7,722 nucleotides of DNA from positions 1 to 7,722 of the forward strand of contig JBBAFS010000075.1 in the NCBI GenBank assembly GCA_041655255.1, written 5' to 3'. The notes beneath the pieces were generated by a model. That model saw nothing but the letters and a program-made list of their open reading frames with translations. It searched no databases and had not been told where the DNA came from. Below are positions 1 to 5,823 of this stretch, one piece after another (position 1 is the first letter of the stretch; each line of letters starts with the position of its first letter). The position numbers and the translations under genes were made by a program. The stretch comes from JBBAFS01 sp041655255 (GTDB taxonomy: Bacteria > Spirochaetota > Spirochaetia > Sphaerochaetales > Sphaerochaetaceae).

Positions 1-881
1 CCCAAATCTTAGAAGAAGTTGGAATTCCCAAAGGCGTGTTCAACCTCATTCTAGGACCTGGAAGATCAATCGGAGATATAATTACAAATCATCCGTCTAT
101 AGCAGGTATAACATTTACAGGCTCGACTCAAGTTGGGCTGACGATTTACCAAGCAGCTGCTAAACGTAATGCAAAAGTTCAGCTAGAAATGGGTGGTAAA
201 AATGCTGTTGTAGTGGCAGGATACTCAGATTTAGAATTTGCAGCTAATGAGATTGTTGGTGCTGCATTTACTACGTGTGGACAACGCTGTACCTCAATAA
301 GTCGAATTATTGTGACAAAAGACCAACAAAAAGACTTAGAAAAAGAGTTAATACGATGTGTGAAAAGTCTTAAGGTCGGTTATGGATTGAATCCTGATAC
401 TAATTTAGGGCCACTCTCTAGTAAAGAGCAATTTGAAACTGTTAAAAAATACCTCGAAATACAGAAGAGGGACAATCTAGGGCGAATTTTAGTTGAAGGA
501 GATCTTCCAGAGATAGATGGATACTACATTCGTCCAACAATTATTACTGATGTTCAACCAGGAAGCGTTATCGCAATGGAAGAGATTTTTGGTCCAGTAT
601 TAGTATTGATTCCTGTTGAAGATTTTGAACAAGCGCTCACAGTATCGAATGAAGTGAGTTATGGACTAACAGCAGCTATTTTTACTGACAACCAAGACCA
701 TGCATATCACTTTACCATGCAAAGTGAGACGGGTATGGTCCACGTAAATCACGGTACATCCAGTGAATGTCATGTACCTTTTGGTGGATGGAAGATGTCA
801 GGACAAGGTGCTTTTGGTATTAGTGATGCGTCTAAAGATTTCTTCACTACCACAAAATCAATTTATCGAATGTACCAGTAA
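1..881 (+). CDS. Aldehyde dehydrogenase, NAD(P)-dependent (5' end cut by window edge)
   Basis: Oxidises an aldehyde to the carboxylic acid with NAD(P)+ in the cytoplasm. The frame is open from base 3 to the TAA at 879-881, giving 292 visible residues, about the last 60% of a normal ~480-residue ALDH. The first Met/Val (GTG at 36) falls inside the conserved stretch before FTGST and is not the real start. Visible landmarks: FTGSTQVG (residues 38-45 of the visible part), the general-base Glu in LEMGGKN (codon 186-188), the catalytic Cys in CGQRCTS (codon 288-290) exactly 34 residues later as in the family, EEIFGPVL, and PFGGWKMSGQG near the C-terminus. It is the first visible gene of the operon, 33 bases ahead of the Fe-ADH. 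The two may compete for the same aldehyde, one oxidising and one reducing it. The substrate is unknown; the GQRCT active site resembles the ketoglutarate-semialdehyde and GAPN-like branches, but that does not settle it. Confidence 0.96.
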   Translation, partial: QILEEVGIPKGVFNLILGPGRSIGDIITNHPSIAGITFTGSTQVGLTIYQAAAKRNAKVQLEMGGKNAVVVAGYSDLEFAANEIVGAAFTTCGQRCTSISRIIVTKDQQKDLEKELIRCVKSLKVGYGLNPDTNLGPLSSKEQFETVKKYLEIQKRDNLGRILVEGDLPEIDGYYIRPTIITDVQPGSVIAMEEIFGPVLVLIPVEDFEQALTVSNEVSYGLTAAIFTDNQDHAYHFTMQSETGMVHVNHGTSSECHVPFGGWKMSGQGAFGISDASKDFFTTTKSIYRMYQ

Positions 882-914
882 TAACAAAATTTAATTATAG
901 GAGAGAGAAAAACC

Positions 915-2090
915 ATGCCAATGAATGACTACACATATGATTTTACTTATAGTATGCCTGCAACTATTGAATATGGAATACACAGCAGCAAGAAACTTCC
1001 AACTTTAATTGCAGATTTAAAAGGATCCAAAGTTCTTCTAGTTACTGATACAGGGATTGTAAAAGCTGGCTTAGTAGCTAATATTACGTCTATTTTAGAT
1101 GAAGCTAAGATACCTTATGTTTTATTTGCTGAAATTAAAGCAGAACCTGACGCTGAAGAAGTGATGAACGGTAAAGAGATGTTTCTTAAAGAGAAATGTG
1201 ATATTGTTGTTGCTCTTGGCGGAGGTAGCTCTCTTGATGCTGCCAAAAGTATATCTGTCATGGTTAAAAATGACGGACATATCAGAGATTATAGAGGGCT
1301 CAATGTACTCCCAAACCCAGGGGTTCCTTACATAGCTATCCCTACAACTGCTGGAACTGGAGCTGAAACTACAATTTGGGCGGTTATCTCAGAAAAAGAC
1401 CGAAATGATAAATATGGAGTTGGAAGCAAATATCTCGTTCCAACAATTTCTTTATTGGACCCAACTCTGAGTGTTGGGTTACCTCAAAAAGTGACTGCTA
1501 TGAGCGGAATAGATGCTTTGGCACATGCTCTAGAGTCGTACATAAACAAGGCAACCCAACCTATATCTGAAGCACTTTCTGAAAGGGCAATTTCGATGAT
1601 TGCTCAAAATCTTAAAGAGGCTACTTTTAGTGGAACGGTCCTTAGTGCTAGAGCAAATATGTTACTAGCATCAACAATGGCCGCTATGGCATTTAATCCA
1701 ACACGATTGGGAGCTGCCCATGCTTTAGCAATGCCATTAGGGGCCCTAGCACATATTCCCCACTCTGAAGCTGTAGCTGTTATCTTTCCTGCGGTGTTAC
1801 GCTTTAATTGTGTTGGAAATTATAAAAAGTTTGCCCGGTTAGCAGAATTGTTTGGGGAAGATATAAGTGGATTGTCACTTAAAGATGCTGCTGAATTAGG
1901 ATGCGAAGTTGTCATTGAATTTCTATATGATTTGGGATGCCCAACCTCATTAGCATCATATGGAGTAAAAGAGGACCAATTAAGAGAGATCGCAGAATCA
2001 GGCTATAAGTCGGGGATGGGTAACTTAATCCAAAATCCAAAACTCACAACACTTGATGATTTAGAACAGATTCTGAGGGATAGTTTATGA
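915..2090 (+). CDS. Iron-containing (group III) alcohol dehydrogenase
   Basis: A 391-residue group III alcohol dehydrogenase, normal length for FucO/DhaT-like enzymes, which interconvert an aldehyde or ketone and an alcohol, usually reducing the aldehyde with NADH in vivo. Visible: the dinucleotide loop GGGSSLDAAK (102-111), Asp45 in VTDTG where NAD-preferring members carry Asp, PTTAGTGAE (143-151), and a complete metal set Asp200, His204, His269, His283 with FucO-like spacing. Odd: the extra conserved His four residues after the third ligand is Met273, and the usual PHGxANA is PHSEAVA (282-288), so this is a divergent subgroup. The ATG at 915 sits 11 bases after AGGAG (899-903); Met3 (921) is an alternative. 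The stop overlaps the next ATG (ATGA, 2087-2090), implying coupled translation with the Ldh2-type gene. The family call is firm; the substrate is not known. Confidence 0.95.
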   Translation: MPMNDYTYDFTYSMPATIEYGIHSSKKLPTLIADLKGSKVLLVTDTGIVKAGLVANITSILDEAKIPYVLFAEIKAEPDAEEVMNGKEMFLKEKCDIVVALGGGSSLDAAKSISVMVKNDGHIRDYRGLNVLPNPGVPYIAIPTTAGTGAETTIWAVISEKDRNDKYGVGSKYLVPTISLLDPTLSVGLPQKVTAMSGIDALAHALESYINKATQPISEALSERAISMIAQNLKEATFSGTVLSARANMLLASTMAAMAFNPTRLGAAHALAMPLGALAHIPHSEAVAVIFPAVLRFNCVGNYKKFARLAELFGEDISGLSLKDAAELGCEVVIEFLYDLGCPTSLASYGVKEDQLREIAESGYKSGMGNLIQNPKLTTLDDLEQILRDSL

Positions 2091-3178
2091 GCGAAGGTAT
2101 CCAACAGGAAACATTTGTTTTAGATCCGCTAAAAGCAAGAAAATTTTGCACCTCAATATTTGTTGAACATCATGTTCCTGAAGAAGAAGGATATATTGTT
2201 GCTGATTCTTTAGTCTCATCAAATTTACGTGGTCTCGACTCTCACGGCATTACTCGGATGGGAATTTACGTTGAGAGATTGAAGAAGAAATTGGTGAATC
2301 CTACCCCAAACGTAAAAGTTCTCAAAGAGAAGGGTGCAATTGTCCATATTGATGGAGATAATGGAATGGGGGCAGTTGTAACTCATAAAGCAACTGAAAT
2401 GGGGATAGAGCGAACAAAATCTTTTGGCGTATGCTCTGTTTCCATTACACACTCTAACCACTATGGAGCAGGAGCTTATTATATAAAACAGGCTCTTGAA
2501 CATAATTTAGCTTGTCATTTGTATGGGAATGCTCCTCCAACTATGGCACCTCATGGAGGAGCTGAACCTTTTTTGGGAACCAACCCATATAGCTTTGGAG
2601 TCCCTGCTGGTAAGTATGGCCCGCTAATTTTGGACATGGCTTCAAGTGTGGTAGCAAGAGGAAAAGTTATCCTAGCCGCAAAGGAAGGTACCGCAATTCC
2701 AGAAGGTTGGGCGATAGACATTCAAGGATATCCTACGACGGATGCTCCGGCTGCTTTAGCAGGATCCGTTCTCCCTTTTGCAGGGCCAAAAGGGTATGGC
2801 ATTGCTTTAATGAATGATATTTTAGCAGGAGTCTTGTCACAAAGTAACTATGGAAAGAACATTCCCGATCTTTACAGAAATATGGAAGACATACAAAACA
2901 TAGGAGCATTTATTCAGCTTACGGATATTAATGAATTTACTCCAATTGAAGTATTCATCCGAAATATAGAAGACTTCATAAGCGAACTAAAAAGAGTAAA
3001 GCTCGCTCCATCTTATAAACATATTTATATTCCTGGCGAGATTGAAGAGAATTTAGAAAAAGAACGATTAGTGGAAGGTTTTCCAGTTTCTTTAACTGAG
3101 ATAACAATGTTAAAAGAACTTGGGCAACCTCTTGGATTACACATTGACGACATCATCTCAAGGAGAAAAGATATATGA
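2087..3178 (+). CDS. Ldh2/AllD-type malate/L-lactate/2-hydroxyacid dehydrogenase
   Basis: NAD(P)-dependent oxidoreductase of the Ldh2 fold (malate/L-lactate dehydrogenase, ureidoglycolate dehydrogenase AllD, diketogulonate reductase YiaK, sulfolactate dehydrogenase ComC), which interconverts 2-hydroxy and 2-oxo (or imino) acids. It has 363 residues, full length. Seen: LDSHGITRM (50-58), THSNHYGAG (121-129), GTNPYSFGVP (164-173), LDMASSVVARG (182-192) and LPFAGPKGYG (229-238). His53, Arg57, Tyr61 and His125 match in spacing the AllD residues His44, Arg48, Tyr52 and His116 as I recall them, so the catalytic set is intact. GAGGGA at 2075-2080 lies 6 bases before the ATG, and the start overlaps the Fe-ADH stop by four bases. 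The stop in turn overlaps the RraA-type start. An attractive role is oxidising a hydroxyacid made by the aldehyde dehydrogenase and passing the 2-oxo acid to the RraA-type enzyme. Family members have very different substrates, so specificity cannot be read here. Confidence 0.93.
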   Translation: MSEGIQQETFVLDPLKARKFCTSIFVEHHVPEEEGYIVADSLVSSNLRGLDSHGITRMGIYVERLKKKLVNPTPNVKVLKEKGAIVHIDGDNGMGAVVTHKATEMGIERTKSFGVCSVSITHSNHYGAGAYYIKQALEHNLACHLYGNAPPTMAPHGGAEPFLGTNPYSFGVPAGKYGPLILDMASSVVARGKVILAAKEGTAIPEGWAIDIQGYPTTDAPAALAGSVLPFAGPKGYGIALMNDILAGVLSQSNYGKNIPDLYRNMEDIQNIGAFIQLTDINEFTPIEVFIRNIEDFISELKRVKLAPSYKHIYIPGEIEENLEKERLVEGFPVSLTEITMLKELGQPLGLHIDDIISRRKDI

Positions 3179-3855
3179 ACACACTTCGCTTATACCAAAA
3201 ACAACCACGGATAGAACAACCCCTTCTTGATAGATACAGACTTCTTGCTACACCTAATATTTCTGATTGCTTAGAGCGTACATGTGGTGCGGTAGGAATT
3301 TCTCCTGTTGGAAATTGTTTACGCTCTTTGAAAGGGGCGTCAATGAGTGGAACAGCACTCACGGTTAAAACTAGAAGTGGTGATAACTTAATAGTGCACA
3401 AAGCTCTTGAACTTCTTCAACCTGGAGATGTCTTAGTTATTGATGCTTCTGGGGATCTTACTAATTCAATACTTGGTGAATTGATGACACTTTATGCTAA
3501 ACACAAAGGAGCAGTAGGTATCGTTGTCGATGGGGCAATTAGAGACTCTTATCACATTTCAGAGAATAGTATTATTCCTGTGTTTGCACGTGGAATATCA
3601 CATCAAGGTCCTTATAAAAGTGGACCTGGAGAAATTCATGGTCCTGTACAGATTGGAGGAACTGTTGTTCGTGATGGGGATCTTATAGTAGGAGACAGCG
3701 ATGGTATAGTTATTGTGACTCCCCAAAGAGCTAGAGAAATTATCGATGAAGTTGAGCACATCTCATATAAAGAGACTTTGGTTCCAGAGCTCATCAAGCA
3801 AGACAAGTGGGATCGAAGTTGGATTGACTCCATGCTTAATATTGTCGAAATTTAA
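3175..3855 (+). CDS. RraA-family protein, probable class II 4-hydroxy-2-oxoacid aldolase/decarboxylase
   Basis: A 226-residue member of the RraA/HMG-aldolase family. Such enzymes use a divalent metal to cleave 4-hydroxy-2-oxo acids (typically releasing pyruvate) and often decarboxylate oxaloacetate. Visible: LQPGDVLVIDASGD (81-94), GELM (101-104), VVDGAIRDSY (117-126), GPGEIHGPVQIGG (150-162) and GDLIVGDSDGIVIV (168-181). The family's acidic-X20-Arg-Asp signature is present as Glu102, Arg123, Asp124; Arg is expected to hold the pyruvyl carboxylate and Asp the metal. His127 stands where many relatives have Glu/Asp. RraA proper of gammaproteobacteria inhibits RNase E, but the setting among dehydrogenases and aldolases argues for an enzyme. 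The start overlaps the previous stop (ATGA) with AAGGAG at 3160-3165. A ~50-residue N-terminal lead and a C-terminal tail past 185 match the longer enzyme members rather than ~160-residue RraA. The actual substrate is unknown. Confidence 0.9.
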   Translation: MNTLRLYQKQPRIEQPLLDRYRLLATPNISDCLERTCGAVGISPVGNCLRSLKGASMSGTALTVKTRSGDNLIVHKALELLQPGDVLVIDASGDLTNSILGELMTLYAKHKGAVGIVVDGAIRDSYHISENSIIPVFARGISHQGPYKSGPGEIHGPVQIGGTVVRDGDLIVGDSDGIVIVTPQRAREIIDEVEHISYKETLVPELIKQDKWDRSWIDSMLNIVEI

Positions 3856-3902
3856 ATTAAAGAAAAATATTAGTTTTTAGCTACACAATCATATTAATGT
3901 AT

Positions 3903-3908
3903 GAGGAG
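3903..3908 (+). promoter_or_regulatory. Ribosome binding site deciding the class I aldolase start
   Basis: GAGGAG six bases before the ATG at 3915 is a strong Shine-Dalgarno match. The upstream in-frame ATG at 3897 has only AT-rich sequence before it and would place this site inside its coding sequence, adding six residues (MYEENK) before the conserved GKDVRLARL segment. The downstream ATG is therefore preferred. Confidence 0.8.
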
Positions 3909-3914
3909 AATAAA

Positions 3915-4721
3915 ATGAGTTTAGGCAAAGACGTTAGATTAGCAAGACTCTTAGATGAAAAAACTGGTAGGCTTTTAGCTATTACCATGGATCACCCAAT
4001 TACTCGTGGAGTACTTCCAGGACTAGTTGATATTAAGACAACACTGAAGCTAGTGTGCGCAGGTTATCCTGATGCGGTTACCCTTCATAAAGGTATAGCA
4101 AGATCTCTTTTTGCACCATATGCAGGAAAAATCCCTTTGATTATGAAAGCAACTTCCTATTCAATTCCTTATCACCCTTCCTTTGATACACCAGTAGCAG
4201 ATGTTGAAGAGGCTTTAATTCTTGGTGCTGATGCTATTAGCGTTGGAGTTATCGTTGGTGGGCCAGAACAAGCTGAGCAGCTCACGAATTTAGGGAAGAT
4301 TAGTAAAGAGGCTGATAGATATGGTATGCCTCTTATTGCTCATATTTATCCTAAAGGATCAATGGTCGAAGACCCTTCCAACGCTGATAAAATTGCTTAT
4401 GCAGTTCGAGCAGGTGCAGAATTGGGAGTTGATATTGTTAAAACTACATGGAGTGGATCAGCCGAAACATTTGAGAAAGTTGTTCAATCATGTCCTGCAA
4501 AGGTGTGTCTTGCTGGCGGTGCTGCAGGGAATGATTTAGAGAGTTATATGAACATGACTCGTGAAGCCTTAGATATTGGCCTGGCTGGAGTTACTTTTGG
4601 ACGAAGTGTGTGGGAAGATCCGTATCCTACAGCAGTAGTTATCGCACTCAAAGCATTAATTCATGATGATGTGAGTGTGGAAAAAGCAATGGACGTGTAT
4701 AAGGCTAATATAAAAGCATAA
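3915..4721 (+). CDS. Class I (Schiff-base) aldolase of the DhnA/FbaB/LsrF family
   Basis: Predicted 268-residue TIM-barrel aldolase of the DhnA group (class I fructose-bisphosphate aldolase, aminodideoxyheptulosonate synthase, LsrF). With the ATG at 3915 visible elements are TMDHPITRG (24-32), TLHKGIAR (56-63), MKATS (77-81), GADAISVG (104-111), AHIYPKG (142-148), DIVKTTWSGS (173-182, Lys176 the likely Schiff-base lysine), LAGGAAG (199-205) and FGRSVWEDPYP (228-238), the last two probably binding substrate phosphate. Departures from the usual pattern as I recall it are MDH-Pro instead of MDH-Gly and WSGS instead of YTGD after the lysine, suggesting an unusual substrate. The ATG at 3897 is in frame, but GAGGAG (3903-3908) sits 6 bases before 3915, which I take as the start. 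It follows the RraA-type gene by 59 bases and precedes the Zn-dehydrogenase by 64. The expected job is cleaving a ketose phosphate made by the kinase. Confidence 0.9.
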   Translation: MSLGKDVRLARLLDEKTGRLLAITMDHPITRGVLPGLVDIKTTLKLVCAGYPDAVTLHKGIARSLFAPYAGKIPLIMKATSYSIPYHPSFDTPVADVEEALILGADAISVGVIVGGPEQAEQLTNLGKISKEADRYGMPLIAHIYPKGSMVEDPSNADKIAYAVRAGAELGVDIVKTTWSGSAETFEKVVQSCPAKVCLAGGAAGNDLESYMNMTREALDIGLAGVTFGRSVWEDPYPTAVVIALKALIHDDVSVEKAMDVYKANIKA

Positions 4722-4755
4722 CCAATTGCTTATATTAAAAGTGTCACACTCACAT
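4669..4755. repeat. 11-bp perfect inverted repeat bracketing the aldolase 3' end
   Basis: ATGTGAGTGTG at 4669-4679 is the exact reverse complement of CACACTCACAT at 4745-4755. The 65-base spacer holds the last 42 bases of the aldolase gene with its stop, then the start of the gap. In RNA, G-U pairs could lengthen the stem (4668/4756, 4667/4757, 4680/4744) to about 14 pairs. The right arm overlaps a small palindrome, AGTGT-C-ACACT (4740-4750). There is no U-tract after the right arm, so it does not look like a terminator. The ribosome binding site of the next gene (4774-4781) lies outside the stem. It could be an intercistronic mRNA structure, a binding site, or chance. Confidence 0.45.
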
Positions 4756-4773
4756 TGAGAAGGATATAAACGT

Positions 4774-4781
4774 AGAGGAAG
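4774..4781 (+). promoter_or_regulatory. Ribosome binding site of the Zn-dehydrogenase gene
   Basis: AGAGGAAG ends four bases before the ATG at 4786. This gives the Zn-dehydrogenase/kinase pair its own translation entry point and supports treating the pair as a separate coupled block. A second purine stretch at 4757-4763 is too far upstream to be used. No promoter -35/-10 pair was recognisable in the 64-base gap. Confidence 0.7.
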
Positions 4782-4785
4782 TAGT

Positions 4786-5823
4786 ATGAAAGCTGCAGTA
4801 TTAAAGAAAATTAATGACATGGAATATATGGAGGTTGATACTCCTACGATAGGAGAGCAAGACCTTTTAGTTAAAATGAAAGCTGCCTCTATCTGTGGTA
4901 CAGATATGAGAATCTATAGAGGCCGCAAAACCAAAGGAGTACGATATCCTTCTATTATTGGTCACGAATTTTCAGGAGAGGTTGTCCAAGTAGGCAACAA
5001 AGTCGACACTTTTTCTGTTGGAGATAAGATTTGTATTAACAACGTCCTCTCTTGTGGGCGTTGTTATTACTGTCTTAATAATATGGAGAATGTTTGTGAA
5101 AACAGAGAGGCTATCGGTTATGAATATGATGGCGCTTTTGCCGAATATGTAAGAGTTCCTGGGAAATTTATTAGTCGTGGTAATATTATGAAAATGCCCG
5201 ATTCTATTTCTTGGGAAGCAGGAGCATTAATCGAACCCCTTTCGTGTGTCATAAATGGACAGAGAAAACTAAACATAACCCCTGGTGATACTGTTGTAGT
5301 TATTGGAGCAGGACCTATCGGTTTAATGCATATTATGCTTGCAAAAGTTGCTGGAGCGAAGACAGTTGTAGTGAGTGAGCCAAATGAGCTACGTAGAACT
5401 CAATCGCTAGAATTTGGAGCAGATATTGTTGTCGATCCAGCGAAAGAGTCTTTATCAGTGATTATCAAAGATATCACTCATGACTTGGGAGCGGATGTTG
5501 TTATAGTTGCTATTGGAATACCTTCCTTAGTGGATGAAGCATTAGCTTTAGGTCGTAAAGGAGCTCATGTAAGTTTGTTTGCAGGTTTTCCAGCCGGTAG
5601 TAAATTTGAAATTGATGGGAACTTAATCCACTATAACGAATTGACTGTTGTTGGAGCGAGTGCTTTACAAAGACGAGATATGATTACCTCATTGAATCTT
5701 ATTGAGTCAAAAACAATTGATGTAGAAAAACTCATTACCCACACATATTCATTGGATTCAATTATTGAGGCATTCGAAAAGGCCGAATCAGGTGAAGCAA
5801 TAAAGGTAATTATAAAGGGATGA
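4786..5823 (+). CDS. Zinc-dependent medium-chain dehydrogenase (sorbitol/threonine dehydrogenase-like)
   Basis: A 345-residue medium-chain dehydrogenase of the polyol/threonine dehydrogenase branch, which oxidises a secondary alcohol to a ketone with NAD+ in the cytoplasm. Catalytic zinc residues are Cys37, His60 and Glu61 (GHEFSGEVVQVGNKV, 59-73, fits the zinc-ADH signature) with Glu150 nearby. The structural zinc site is complete: Cys90, Cys93, Cys96, Cys104. The Rossmann motif GAGPIGL is at 174-180, and Glu198 at the end of the second strand favours NAD over NADP. The stop overlaps the kinase start (ATGA, 5820-5823), a strong sign that its product is the kinase substrate: polyol or hydroxy compound to ketose, then ketose phosphate. 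No missing residues, frameshift or unusual length. Sorbitol, galactitol, threonine or a less common substrate are all possible; sequence alone does not choose. Confidence 0.95.
   Translation: MKAAVLKKINDMEYMEVDTPTIGEQDLLVKMKAASICGTDMRIYRGRKTKGVRYPSIIGHEFSGEVVQVGNKVDTFSVGDKICINNVLSCGRCYYCLNNMENVCENREAIGYEYDGAFAEYVRVPGKFISRGNIMKMPDSISWEAGALIEPLSCVINGQRKLNITPGDTVVVIGAGPIGLMHIMLAKVAGAKTVVVSEPNELRRTQSLEFGADIVVDPAKESLSVIIKDITHDLGADVVIVAIGIPSLVDEALALGRKGAHVSLFAGFPAGSKFEIDGNLIHYNELTVVGASALQRRDMITSLNLIESKTIDVEKLITHTYSLDSIIEAFEKAESGEAIKVIIKG

Noticed and set aside
36..881. GTG at 36 as the start of the aldehyde dehydrogenase
   Set aside because: The frame is open to the window edge and the residues before it (EEVGIPK) continue the conserved ALDH sequence, so the true start is upstream of the window.
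2225..2503. Minus-strand 92-codon open frame inside the Ldh2-type gene
   Set aside because: It lies wholly within a conserved gene, has no ribosome binding site and a composition typical of an antisense shadow.
3153..3833. Minus-strand open frames over the RraA-type gene
   Set aside because: Antisense shadows of a well-supported coding sequence with no recognisable protein features.
3856..3914. Promoter between the RraA-type and class I aldolase genes
   Set aside because: The 59-base gap is AT-rich, but no -35/-10 pair with suitable spacing stands out, and the A5/T5 complement there is too weak for a hairpin.
4321..4539. Second forward open frame inside the class I aldolase
   Set aside because: Out-of-frame overlap with conserved active-site sequence; no start signal and a low-quality, Leu-rich translation.
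2087..4721. Sulfo-sugar (sulfolactaldehyde/sulfolactate) breakdown as the operon's purpose
   Set aside because: ALDH, Fe-ADH, Ldh2/ComC-like and class I aldolase families do occur in such routes, but no sulfo-specific lyase, exporter or PfkB-type sulfofructose kinase is visible, so it is only one of many options.
4765..4778. CcpA cre-like site (TATAAACGTAGAGG) before the Zn-dehydrogenase
   Set aside because: Only the central ACG core fits; about four of the informative consensus positions mismatch, and it overlaps the ribosome binding site.
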